From: Saturnia japonica
Taxonomy: Eukaryota > Arthropoda > Insecta > Lepidoptera > Saturniidae
Direction: 5' to 3'
Length of the DNA stretch: 64,000 nucleotides
NCBI GenBank assembly: GCA_033032175.1
Contig: CM065318.1
Span: 6,324,001-6,388,000, forward strand
Shown here: positions 45,528 through 57,683 of the stretch, piece by piece
Numbering within the stretch: the stretch's first letter is position 1
Layout: each line of letters opens with the position of its first letter
The notes under the pieces: model-generated
What the model was told of the DNA's origin: nothing
The model's database searches: none
The model's input: the letters and a program-made list of their open reading frames with translations, nothing else
Position numbers and translations under genes: made by a program

Positions 45528-47200
45528 GATGGAGTAAAAACATTTGTTTTAAAGAATATTATCAAGGAGGCAGTATTTGCAATTTTTAAAGCTGGATTCA
45601 TAGTTAGAGCCACAGTTAGTGATCAAAGCTCTGCCAATGTTGCAGCTAATAATATCGGACTCAAATAGAGAACTTGTACGCAGTGAAGGCTATAATGATA
45701 ATAATGTTTCCTATAACATTAATAGTAACCGGCTATATCACATCTATGATGTACCTCATTTACTAAAATGTTTTCGCAATAATTTTTAGAAGAAAGATCT
45801 TCTCATCGGTAATCGGCGTGCTAAGTGGGAGTACATTGAAATTCTTTATAAAGTAGATGGAAATGGTGGACGAGCAAGAAGCACTAAACTCACCGACAAA
45901 CATGTTAAACCTACATCATATGATAAAATGAAGGTAAGTAAAATTCTCACTGACCCATCTCAAAAATCAACCTGTATAGGCGTGAAATCATTTATATATA
46001 CTATGTACCTATGTAAGTAAAATTATTAAAATCCCAGTCGCATGTGAAGTTTATAAAATGACCACTTTGCTTGACAAAAGTGATGTATGATTGCCCATAC
46101 TAAAGAGATCTCAACATATTTTAGTCATTTTCATCTCCAATACTACTGAATATATATTTACTAGCTGGTACCCGCGACTTCGTCTGTATATTATGGATAC
46201 TAGCTTTGCCCCGCATTATTTTTTTATTTTATAAATAAAATTACTTTATTGTATATTTCCAGGTCAAACCAGCTGCTCAAGTATTCAGCAGACAAGTGGC
46301 TACATCGCTTGAAGTTTATATGAAGTCCCTGCTTTTTCTACAGGAGCATGAATATTCTATTCCGAATGTGGATATTGATAATGATCTTTTCACAGTAGAA
46401 ATACTTTTATTTATAAATGATTTGTTTGATAGTTTAAATGGTTTTGGTCACTCTGGTTATAAATTGCAACATGCTTTATCTTTAAATTCTGAACACATAG
46501 ATTTCTGGAATAATGCTGTGAAGAAACTAAATTCAATGTGGTTTGATTCTTCCGTTGAAAGGGAAAGCATGCCTTTGTCACTGAAGCATTTTATGCATAA
46601 TATTAAAACTATGAAACATCTGTGGTCTGATTTACGCTCTATTGAGGGTGTAAAATTTTTAAGTCTCAGACGACTAAACCAAGATCCATTAGAAAATTTT
46701 TTTGGTCTAATAAGAGCACATGGTAATTTCAATACCAACCCAGATTGTACTCACTTTGTCTCGGCTTATAAAACTTTATTAATTAATAACATCACTACTG
46801 GTAAGTCATTATTTACAAATTGTGCTAATGATGATGACAAAATGTTAGGTACCCTTCAAAATTTAGTAAACCAATAAAAATATGGATCATACATTGATAA
46901 TTTTCAATCTGACGACACTGAATTCATAGAGAATTTTATTCCCCCTGAGAATGTTCATTGGAACAAAAAATTGATACTACATTGTACAATTGTGAGATGC
47001 ACAAAGAAACTTTTCTAAAAGCTTTTTGGTTATTTGTTATTTATTAGAATGCAAGTAAAACAATGGTGCATTAATTTTAACAGACGAATGCATAATATTG
47101 ATTCCAGATCTAAAGATGTAGAAATGGAAAGTTTAAACCATACTAAAGCTACAAAAGGATTTAGTTACAGATCAGTTAGAAGGCGTAGTACTACATAATC
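45528..47200 (+). pseudogene. P-element transposase relic with intron
   Basis: First part: FKAGFIVRATVSDQSSAN (45585-45640) matches the RNase H-like core with its Asp. YHIYDVPHLLKCFRN (45738-45785) and DKHVKPTSYDKMK follow. An intron with GTAAGT at 45934 and AG at 46260 comes next. Then comes the open frame 46262-46877 with PAAQVFSRQVATSL and the P/THAP9 hallmark LNQDPLENFFGLIR. More decayed coding follows to about 47200. The N-terminal THAP domain was not found, and stops occur in the first part. P-superfamily transposases move DNA by cut-and-paste; this copy is dead. Confidence 0.75.
46162..46225 (+). repeat. Two short RTE-like repeat starts inside the P-element intron
   Basis: 'ctagctggtacccgcgactt' and 'actagctttgccccgc' follow each other within 60 bp, as if two insertions used the same spot or one was duplicated. 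Confidence 0.4.
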
Positions 47201-48968
47201 ATATTTAACTGTATAGGTACTACTTATTATTATCATAGTTTCTGCAACTAAAATTGTCTTTATTTTAATTCCTCTATTAAGTATGCAAATTTTGTTTACA
47301 TTGTTTTTAAAATATAGTACTACTACTAGTTATAATATATTATTAATAATTCATTGTTATTATTAGGTAATGTTCTTAGTTATCTAATGTAACATTGATT
47401 GATTAAATCAGAACCAATTATAAAATAAAATTTAAAACATGCATGAATATACTCACATGTATTGTTATGATTTTTAAGGTAAATAATAATTATGTAATTC
47501 TAGTATGTAATCATGTCATAATCTAGCATATTTTCTTTGTTTCTAATTACTTAATTAGGCATTATGTGTATTATTTACTAATTATTCATACAAATATTTT
47601 ATGAAGCATGCAAATTTGTCTGGTGTATTTTTTAACAACATTCATGATTCATATTAAGAAAATTATTTTATAAGTATACTTTTAATAACTTTTGTTTTAT
47701 GTTAATATTTTGTAATCTTTTTATTCTTATGATCTTAATTAATTAATTGTAATATGAATTTGTTTTCCCTGTCTGTAATAATATTGAGAAATACGTTGTG
47801 AGCGATTGATTTTTATATTGATGATTAATTCTGTTATTTCTGTAGTTTTTGTCTACATTCATGAGTCATATTAGGAAACTTATTTTATATACTTTTAATA
47901 ACTATTGTTTTATGGTAATATTTTTATTCTTATGATCATTTAATTGTAATAATGTTCCATTTTGTATTTCCTTTTTTCTGGTTTCACTTTTAGTTCCATG
48001 CGCTCCGTCTTTCTTTTATTGAATGGCAACTGTTCTTACTGTTATTACACATTTCAGCCAAAGTCAATGTTAAACAATAAGTATTTACCCAAATGTAATT
48101 ATCTATCTTGCAATATTCAAACATAGCTTCAACAAGATCGAGGCTCCATTTTTAAAATTTTACAGGGAGTTTTATGTGAACTTAAAATGCATGTTCCCAG
48201 TTAGGTATTTATAATCCACTTGTGCAAAATAACCAAACTACATCACGTAAAATGTCGTCAAAATTACACAATATAGAGCCAACATAAGGTATGAATTAAA
48301 ATAAAAACCACCACATAACACTTCAAGATCCTGCCGAAATTCCTAGGTCTGAGGTTTTAAAACAATGCATAAAGCCGGTCCTAAGCCCGTGAAGTATGAT
48401 GGGAAAGTTTTATGGCATGTTAATATTTGTAAATCCCAATAAGAATAAATATTATGTAATTCTTACGTTTCTTTTATTTTAAGACTGTTTGATAAATCTG
48501 GTAAAATGGTTGCCGTCGCAAAAATATCGATAAAAACCGGTAATTTGTTTAGTAAAATACCGATTGACACGAAAATCATCACTAGTTTACTTATTTACCG
48601 TAAAGTACCGATTTAAATCTATGATTCCATCACTAGCGTAATTTGACAAGTACCATATATACAAATATAATGAGGGAAAGAGATAGGTAGCGGACGGCTC
48701 ATTAGGCCACTTCAAGAGTAAATGCGATGGAGATATCAATCATGAATGAAATGTATAAATTGGTATCTATAGATAAGTGTGGATGTGTATCGTCTGTGAA
48801 TATGTGTAAATCACCTCGCTAACGAAACAAAACGATTGTTCTAAGATGGTCGTCTATCCTCTGGTTATTGGTCTATGGTTCAAGTTTTCACAGGAGCTGT
48901 CTTCGAGTAAATAAAGAAATCGTATAAATTTGTAAATCCTGTAATAGTTCCTATTTATCTCTAAAAAT
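47201..48968. other. AT-rich intergenic DNA between P relic and RBFA
   Basis: I see no ORF of note. Similar strings recur ('attcatgattcatatta' near 47640 and 'attcatgagtcatatta' near 47857), which suggests a diverged local duplication of about 220 bp. 'accggtaatttg' and 'agtaccgattt' around 48540-48610 look like inverted ends of a small MITE. The RBFA promoter should be in the last few hundred bases. Confidence 0.4.
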
Positions 48969-51900
48969 ATGATGAATTTTTATCGCTTTTATCACTTAAC
49001 GTGCGTTTCGCTTAGTATAAAAAAACAAGCTATAAAACTTTGTAACATGGTTAATCCAAAATCGAAAAAGTATGTATGTGAAAGTATTTGAACGTTATTA
49101 TTTCTTAATTACGTTATTTTAAAAAGTAACTTTATTCAGGCGGTGGTATCCAGCAGGACAGCTTTATGTAGCCAGTGCAATGCCCAGCATAAAAAGTTTA
49201 ACAAAAACTAAATTTGAGCCAGGTAAAAGTGGTATTCGCAGAATGGCAATGCTAAACAAAATGTTCATGAAGCAAATAACAGATTTGATGTCCACTGGTA
49301 CAGTTTCAATGGACATTGTGGGACGAGGTATAGAAATTTCTAAAGTGAGTATTTTTAGTTGGATAGTTATACTTTATCAGATACTTAAAGAGTTTTCCTA
49401 CTAGGATGTTGTTATGAGTATATTATGTTAAACTTATAAACTTTTTTTTTTTACATAACTCTGTGAATCATTAGTTTCACTTAATATGACCCCATATAGA
49501 CAAATATTTTCATAACAGTAACTGATCTTAGATTGATAATAATTTGTTAATCATATCTGCATACATTCAAGGTAAGTCTGAACTAGGCAGAACTGAACTG
49601 CAAAGAAGCGATGCGGCTAAATATTTTTTCTTCTTCTAGATTTTATGGCCTTAAACCCTTTGGGCTATGTACACCTAGTTGAATCAACACATTTCAATTG
49701 AAGTAACAATCAGCGAAGTTGTATGCTAAAAGGGAACCAGTACTGTCAGGTCGAGACAATATAGCATGGAAGGCTCCCGATCCTACATATTGAGACCAAG
49801 GAGACCTACCAAAAATGTTCTCTCTGCTCTGTGTGGAGCACATTCCATCAAAACTTGATGCATATCTTGGATTTTATCCTATAAAAGTGCAGTGCCACCC
49901 AGTTCCACTGCTGCATGGTGTGGTATGTCCCATTCACTCTCATATAAACAATTTTCTGCCACACTATTCTTCTGCTGCAGTTCAGTTCCATCTTGTGTGG
50001 TCTTACCTTTAAGTGTAGATGTATGCCACTTAATTCACTAATTGGCTAGAAAGAACAGTAGAATATGTATTTTTGATCATTTTAAGATGGTATAAAATGT
50101 AATAACAAAATAATTAAATTTTTCTATATATCATAGAACTCTGTACTCTAAACAACTGTATTAGTTTTCCTATAGTTTCATTCAAGATTGATATTTTTAG
50201 GAATAGGTAATGTTATATTTGTGTATGTAGCACTATACTAGATATGAGTAGGGCTGCCTAACCATCCAGATTTGTTCTAGTTTCTAAAAGGCCCAGGGAG
50301 CATCCAAAGGGGGTTTTTAAAAAGTGTCTGGGCAAAACTTTGTGTCCAGGGAGAGTCATAAATTGACTAGTAAACAAATTATATTAGATGACCTATAATT
50401 TGTTGATTATGTCATGATTAAAATTGTATGTAGCATTAGTTAAATGGACAATATTTTTTATTTGATGAAATAAGATTCTTAATAATTACTTTTTTCACTA
50501 AATTATCTCAACCTAAACTGAATGTTTACTGAACTTCAGCCCATCCCTAAAATAAAGATGATAATTTAACTTTTGTTTAAAAAGTTTATTTTAAGAAGTC
50601 TGAGGAAAAGTCACCCAAATGTCCAGGGATTTTCAAGTTATTGTATTACATCAACAATATAGGTGATGGCAGCTCTAGATATGGGTGTTATTTCAAATAT
50701 TTTTAATTTTCATGTTAATTTACTGACGAGTTTTACACATTCATCAAATCTTTATATTGTAATATGGGGTTAAAATATTGCTTGACCACTCTTATATTTT
50801 AAGGCTGCATGCTACCGTTTACACAAATAAAAAACAATGGAAGTGATTAATTGCATCATATCTTTTATATATTCAAAGGCATATTACCCAGGCTTGCAGT
50901 GGTTATTATGCATCTGAGAGCATACTCTCATAGCCATAGCCTTAGGTTGTAAATGCGCTCATGCTCCCATGTGCATAATTATGGGTTCTTTTTCATTGTT
51001 TACAAAGTATTAAAAAAAAATTATAAAAAAATTAATTTATATTATTTGCAAACATTTGTATACATATTAATGATGATACATAAATTCAGCTATTCTGCTC
51101 GTAATTTTCTTATAATGAAAATTAGGTTACTTTATTGATAAAATTTTATAGTAATTTTTCTTTTTTTAAATTAACATTAGTTGCTGGCCTTGTTGACCTT
51201 TCATAGCATACCATAAATGTTGTACTATCAATTTTATTATTTGTCATATAATTTCTTTTTTTTTTGCCAGGTCCAAGTAGCTCCAGATTTCAAAACAGTT
51301 AATGTGTTCTGGGTATGTAAAGGACATGCTTCAGATGAAGACACTGAAAAGGTGCTTTGCAAAACAGCCGGAGCATTGAGGCATGAACTCTCCACACTTA
51401 GGGTAATGGGCGAGATCCCGTATATTGTTTTTGTCAAAGGTCAAGCTTTTACTATAATTGTGTTAATTTTTATTTTCTTAATTTTAATAGAATGAAAGAA
51501 AACATTTATTAAACAAACATCAAGAGAAGATACAAAATATTGAAAAGTTACCAAATTTGTAGTTTTAAATAAGTCCTGTACCTTTTCTTAAATTCTTAAA
51601 TTCTGTACCTTTAACACTGAGGTTTTCTGACAGAGCCTGGTAAGTGAAACATCGCCATGAATTGAAATAGATTATATTTTTAATTTGTAGGTTTATTTTA
51701 CAATTCTGGAATGAAAACGTCATTATTATCATTTAGGCATGGTAATATTCCCTCTTATGTTATCGTAATAATAGTAAATAACCAGGGGTAGAAACGAAAC
51801 TCCTTTGAAATTGCCCAAAAGCGTCTCGTACCGCATAGGGTTTTCACAGTGCAAAAATATAATTATTCTAAAGCCATGTACCTACTATTTTACTATTAAG

Positions 51901-54900
51901 TTCATTATATAAAATTATATCGAAATAAATATACAATTGCAAGTTGTGTTAAAGTATGTCATGTAATGAATGATGTGTGCAAAAAGAATTAAAACGCCAT
52001 TCAGAGTAATTTTATTTATATTTTTTATATAAGGTTAGTCGCACTGTCGCACGCCACTAGAAACGTGAAATACGAGACGAAACCTATGCGAAGCCGTTCG
52101 TACGAAGCACGCAATGTTGCCAGCCCGTACTAGCATGCTGATTGAATCATGCTGAGTGGTAGGCATTTAATTTTACCGTTAGCAATGATTGCTCAGTTAG
52201 TAGCGTGTACAGACTCCACGTCGATCGGCTCGAGATCAAATCCTGGCAATGAGCCTGAGCTTTCGGTGAAGGAAAACTTCGTGATGAAACCATAGCATGG
52301 AGGTAGGGCTTTTTGTAATGCCTTCTGGCTAGCTACCACACTCAAGTTAAAAATCTGTTGCCAAACACTAATAGGTTTGTTCTGACAGCTGCAGTTGAGA
52401 GCTAGTTTTCCACTAAGTTTAGCGTGCTATACTATCTTGGGCCACATCGTCACTTAAGATCAGGTGAGAATGTGGCCACAATGCTAAATATGTAACAATA
52501 AAAAAAAATTGCTACTACTTAGCTATTGTTTAAATTATGATTATACATTCTACCTCAAAGTTTAGATAAATATACTGATCTATAATAATCACTCTGCTGA
52601 CTTCTAGTGTCATAATAGGGTAATAGCACTACATACATACATACATACATTTACTGTTTTATATTTTAAAAAAGTAAGAAAATCACCTAAAAACATTTTT
52701 TTTATAATATCACTTTATTTTTACAGATAAGCAAGAGGCGCAGTTAATTGATTTAGATCGACGATTGGCTGTAGCTGAATATGGGGATGATTTTGTTCCC
52801 ACACAAATAGGACATTTATTAAAAAATGAGTTTACTTTAAACACTAAATTGTCACAAGAAATGAAGGTACATTAATTATTAACTGAATTATAAAAATGTT
52901 CATTAAATTTTTAAGTAATGAAAGAGAACTATTTTTTATTTTATATAGGGCCGATTTTTCAATAGTCAGTTAACTTTATTTGAGTAATAATTATGACGTT
53001 TTGAGATATAATATTTGAAAACCCCATAGATGTAGTAGTGATGTACTATGGAAAAACCTATCAAAATTTATAAATTATTTTCCAATTAAAGTTGTGTTGA
53101 TTGAAAATTTAACTAAGAAAAGTTTATTAGACAAAACTTGTATCTATTTTAATAAATATTACTCATTATACAGGCAAAAATAAGACAAATGGAATTACAA
53201 GAACCAATAACGGAAGAACCCATACCAGAAATGACACACAATGTCTACGGGTTAGATCATCAGAAGATTATGAACAGGCTTCTTGCAGCGAGAAAGAAAA
53301 GTAGAGATGCTTGGAGCAATATTGATAGAGATTCTACAGTTATATCATACAGAGCAGCAGAAAGCAAACCACAAGAGATAGATACATTAACTCAGAGGAA
53401 AGAGTTAGCAGATTTCTTACTGAAAAGACAGGTTTGTGTTATACTTTGTCGTTTTACAGCACTATAATTCTGACTCTGAAATAAATATGAATTTCAATAA
53501 AATTAACAGTGTATTTACTTTTTTTACAAAAAAAAAAGAAGAATATTATGTGTGAAATAAAATTTGGATCTATTCTCTCAGCTTTGTAACAAATAATTGC
53601 ACAGCAACAACAAACAATCTTCATCATACAAAATCTAAATACTTCTGTAACTTAACAATATGAATTTATCTCTGGATGTATATGGAGATTTAAAAATAAT
53701 ATTGCATGTCAGTGCTCATTAGTACATTACTTACTAAAATCTTTATTAAACTATATTTTATATATCTCTAAATTGTTTCTAAAACACTATGATTATAAAT
53801 AAATTATTATTAAAGTAAATAGTCTATATTGAATGAAATGGATATGACAAGTTTTGCAGTTGTGTTTAGCAAAAAAGTACTTATTACAATATCCATCTAG
53901 ATCTATACATAGTATAAAAGAAAATCACTAGCCGCGTCTGTATGTTTGTCTGCTCACTTGTGCTAAACCACGCAATGGATTTTTATACGGTGATCACTGT
54001 CATTTAGAGAACTTTTCATGGATGGTTTGTTTATTTGCTACATTCCAATTAAGTTTCTGTAAAATAGAGAAAATCAAATATTTTGTAATAGAGTCGTCAA
54101 AAAACAATTTTCGGGCGCTTACAAGGCTTTCGCTGGCTAAACATTCAGAGATACATCAAAATAATCGATGACATAATTAAGTCTACCTCCTAAGGTTGAC
54201 TCACCAGTAATCACAGTAACCATTTTTATCTTCAACATAATAATTGAAAATATTAGATTATTTGCGAAGCTATTTCTTCCAATTCAGTGTTAATCCTTAT
54301 CCAGATAAATATGTTAGTTAACTGTGGCACTTAATGTTGTTTATATTTATCTTTTACATTATATAATTTAAATGAATACCGTATAAGAAATGACGGATTA
54401 AAAAATTCGCGCAACTAAAGAAATCACTCGCAGCGAACCGCAGCCGGTCGGTCGACCGGCGCGGCGTCGTGAATTAAGCGCACATTTTTGTAACTATGAA
54501 GTTATGAACTATAAGCGATTTTCTCTAAATCAATCGAAAATGCTATTTTAAACATAAATAACACCAATTTGTAAATTGAACCCTTGCGAAGTCTTAATCT
54601 ACATTAAATGCACAATTTAACTAACAAACTTATCTGCATAAAGATTAATACTGAATTGGGGAAAACAGCTTCGCAAATAACGTGATATTTTTAATTATTA
54701 TGTTGAAGATAAAAATAGTTACTGGGAGTCAGCCTTAGGAAATAGACATATGCCATCTCGGACTCTTTTCTAGGCTTTTTGAAAAACTACAATTCTTTAG
54801 TACATGATTTTGACGTGGCTCATAAGGTTTAGCCAGCGTAAGCCATATAAGCTGCCGAAAATTATTTTTTGACGACTTGATTACAAATAATTTAATTTGC

Positions 54901-55464
54901 TCTATACAAAAACTTAATTGGAATATATTGTGTATAAATAAACCTTTCGCAAAAAATTGTCTAAACGATAGTGAAAACCGCATTAAAATCCGTTGCGTAG
55001 TTTATAAGATCTAAGCGTACATAAGGACAGACAGTGGGAAGCGACTTTATTTTATACTATGTATAGATAGACGATAAAAAACAAGACCGAACTCATACAA
55101 ATTGTTTAAAAAAAAGTTCACTAAAATAATCACAATCACCTAGAAATAGATTTTAATTTGTGACGTAAACCTTTATACTGATTCCAGCCCACAATGTAAA
55201 ACATTATTGTTTTAGGCACGTTTTAAAAAAGTTTTCTTAAATCACTTCCTATCGATCATTGTAGTTCTTTACGTGCTTTTTCAGATCCTGCAAAACAAAC
55301 TTGCCAAGCAAATGCGAAATTCGCGTGAAGATTGGCAGTTGGAACTCGATAACGATAATGAGGAAGAAGATACGCATTACGATGACGCTTTTGATGATTA
55401 TGAAAACGATGAATTTTACCATGAAGAAAATGTTGAAATTGAAAACAAAAATAATCAAACTTGA
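48969..55464 (+). CDS. RBFA: Mitochondrial ribosome-binding factor A
   Basis: Six exons join in phase to 350 residues: 48969-49069, 49140-49344, 51271-51439, 52727-52866, 53174-53431 and 55285-55464 (TGA). The N-terminus (MMNFYRFYHL, basic, no acid residues for about 30 positions) looks like a mitochondrial targeting peptide. Residues about 55-165 carry the KH-like RbfA fold (RRMAMLNKMFMKQITDLM, GIEISKVQVAPDFKTVNVFW, RHELSTLRVMGEIPYIVFVKD). The C-terminal half is helical and charged, with an acidic tail (NDNEEEDTHYDD). RBFA helps mature the small mitoribosomal subunit rRNA. The first ATG of a tandem pair was chosen. Exon 1 ends in a split Lys codon that continues cleanly in exon 2. Length is close to human RBFA (343). 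Confidence 0.9.
49345..51270. other. RBFA intron 2
   Basis: 1.9 kb without a recognisable element. There is some low-complexity and moderately GC-rich sequence near 49700-50010 with a 65-codon frame of no known similarity. Confidence 0.45.
52185..52490 (+). repeat. tRNA-derived SINE copy 4
   Basis: It starts 'gctcagttagtagcgtg' (A-box-like), then a B-box-like 'gagatcaaatcctgg'. The body 'cgtgatgaaaccatagc', 'taaaaatctgttgccaaac' and the end 'gggccacatcgtcacttaag' follow. It is the same family as 24062-24375 and lies in RBFA intron 3. Confidence 0.7.
52629..52652. repeat. ACAT microsatellite
   Basis: Five or six units of a 4-bp repeat in RBFA intron 3. Confidence 0.8.
53901..55068. mobile_element. 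1.17-kb foldback element in RBFA intron 5
   Basis: The terminal 19 bp 'atctatacatagtataaaa' are perfectly inverted at the two ends. Inner blocks also pair: 'gcaatggatttttatacgg' with 'gcaacggattttaatgcgg', and 'ttatttgcgaag' with 'cttcgcaaataa'. 'aagataaaaatggttactg'-like segments pair as well. The two arms are each about 450-480 bp around a centre near 54475 that contains a GC-rich 'ggtcggtcgaccggcg' stretch. No ORF is present. It may be two copies of one repeat inserted head to head, or one large foldback MITE. Confidence 0.7.
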
Positions 55465-55475
55465 TAAACTAAAGG

Positions 55476-55481
55476 AATAAA
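55476..55481 (+). terminator. RBFA poly-A signal (AATAAA)
   Basis: It lies 12 nt after the TGA. This is unusually close, but AT-rich insect genes do have very short 3' UTRs. Confidence 0.5.
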
Positions 55482-56500
55482 ATTGTTAAATAATGGTTGT
55501 ATATGTTTTCATATATTTTTAAGGACTTTCGTGAATGTTAAATTAATTATACCAAATTAAAAACATTGGTGTGTATGGATAAAGTGATAAAGTGTTGATC
55601 GACATGAGTTCGAGTCCTTGCAATAAACCTTAACTTTCGCTTTACACCTATATACTGTAACAGCAAAGACTTGCTGGGGTTAAAAATCAACCCAAGAACC
55701 TCTGAATATGAATCTGTCAATTCCCGCGACTTTGTTACGCATTAACGACAAAATAAAACTTTATTAAAATAACCCATATAGCACTCAAGTGAGAACGTAG
55801 CTTTCTAATAGCGACAGAATTTTCGAAATCGGATAAATAAGCAGATCCGGAGCCAACCCCCTACGACCCATAGGTTTAGTATAGTAGGGTAGGGTGGTGT
55901 AAGACTACGCACTTAACATGTCAGAGGCTACAAAATGAATAATATTACAAATATCAACTTTTATTATTTTTAAACCTTATTAACTAAGTAACAATATTAT
56001 AAATACTCTTTGCCCTGAGATTAATAGTTCTTGAGTTATAGGAGTAAACAATAAAAATGGGAAATTCGCACTCTTACACTACCAGTTATATAAGATTTCA
56101 CAGCGAAATCGGTAATACTGCGCGGGTAGTGTAAAATAGCGCACTAAGCGCAGTTACTAACAAATGCTACTTTTCACATAAATCACATTTAAAATCCCAG
56201 CACCTACATTCGCCGTGCATTGCTCATGACACCACCTCGTTAAAAACAACGCATACATTCCAGTCTTCAATAATTGGTTCCTTATAAATTTCTTCATAGT
56301 CTGGACATATGCAAGTTCTCTTGTAATTCTGTTCTTTTTTTTAGATTACATTTTGCTGTCTTTTGTTTCCGATTTTCAATATTTTTGCAGTTAGTACTTT
56401 CAGTTGCCTTCAGTTTAGTCTACTTTTCCACAGGGTTTCTTTTTTCTTCAATTTGACGTTGTAACTAATTTTTGTAAGGTGAACCACTGATAACTCGGAT
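55482..56500. other. Intergenic DNA with decayed repeats
   Basis: 'gagttcgagtccttgc' near 55608 is B-box-like, and 'agcgacagaattttcgaaatc' near 55812 resembles RTE-type repeat ends. A 'gtgtaagactacgcactta' block near 55900 has similar words near 56120-56150, hinting at an inverted or tandem unit of about 240 bp. No gene is seen. Confidence 0.4.
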
Positions 56501-57138
56501 CTTTTATGTTTTCTTGTAAGTGACCTTTAACTTATGTTTTTGGTAAAGGAGAAATAAGACAACGCAATGCTTTCACATTAAGGCATGTTAAATCCCATGG
56601 CACGAGCGATACTTGTACAAGTTGGTTGTCTTAGTGAAATTTCCGGATGCCGCTTCATGCCCGTAACCATTCCTTGCCAGCCATTTTAATCTCGGGGTTA
56701 AATCTATGGGCCATGTTGTTCTTCTCTGCCTACTCGATTGCCAAGATTCTTAGATCTTAGATCTTCAGCATTCATGCCAAAAAATATATCGTCTAACTTT
56801 TGTAGATAGGTAGGTACTCACAAAATTCGTCGTCTACTTTTTTGGAAAAAGTACTGTCGAATCGTCCAAGTTGGTTGCTAAATGTGATCTATTCTAGCGT
56901 AGTCGTAAAGTAGATTCAGCCATCGCAACAGACCATTCTAAGCCATGCCAAGTTCCTTCGAAACAGACCATTTACTCTCACCATTTGCAACCCGTTTACG
57001 TGCTGTTTCTATTATTTCTTGAAGGAAAATTAATCGTTCGGATGTTCTTTTTTTATGTTTTGGATGTTTTGTGCAAATTAAAATAACATTTAGATATAAG
57101 ATATTGCACAAGTTAATTAAATGAAAACAGAAGAACAA
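56500..57138 (-). pseudogene. pogo/Tigger-like transposase N-terminus relic
   Basis: Right to left, 57138-56938 has ETARKRVANGESKWSVSKELGMA, part of a helix-turn-helix. Farther left, with stops between, GMVTGMKRHPEISLRQPT and SIARAMGFN (about 56690-56590) match the CENP-B-type DNA-binding domain that precedes the DDE core in pogo/Tigger proteins. The catalytic core is not seen. Confidence 0.65.
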
Positions 57139-57574
57139 CTCTTAAACAATTGTACCATGCGCAGTTTTACAGAATCGTTATTTTTTATTTATCCATATTG
57201 GTATCGCCATCTACACCATGCGACAGGAACTAATGTCACCGGCCTTTACTTGTGACAAAAACCGCTTGCGAAAACGAGCATTAAAATTTTCAATTTACTT
57301 AAAACTACTGAGTTTCAATACGTTCAAATTGAAAAAAGTAAGATTACAAGGTGATAAAAAATTCAAACTCACCTGAGACGCCGTATTTTAATGATAAATC
57401 AAATATATTCCGGGAGCAATAACAGGCACCTAAACACTTCAAAATAATACTGAAGTTAGTTGCAAATATCACACACAGAATACACTAGTGTGCGCGTATT
57501 ATTTTGGCGATTTTTTTTACTATACGGAGTTACATCCACTTACAGTAAAGGTAGCCACAATTAAACACGTCTGT

Positions 57575-57683
57575 AGCGGAAGTGAGGAACAGAGTGTATA
57601 GTTCCTCCATCCGCCATAGAAAAGGGAGGATCCTCCGACCAGACAGACGGGTGTTGTCTGGCGGGCCAGCTGCCCAACGGTTG
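57575..57683. repeat. GC-rich segment adjoining the Jockey tail, unassigned
   Basis: 'gaggatcctccgaccagac' and its surroundings stand out by GC content. They are not present in the other Jockey 3' copy, so they belong to another element or the target. Confidence 0.3.

Noticed and set aside
46457..46738. Minus-strand ORF of 93 codons
   Set aside because: Antisense to the P-element frame with LNQDPLENFF.
51440..51495. Read-through of RBFA exon 3
   Set aside because: The frame continues into hydrophobic AT-rich sequence; the family alignment requires the junction VFVK-DKQ at 51439/52727.
52185..52260. Possible tRNA gene
   Set aside because: A and B boxes are present but no cloverleaf can be made, and the downstream body is shared with other SINE copies.
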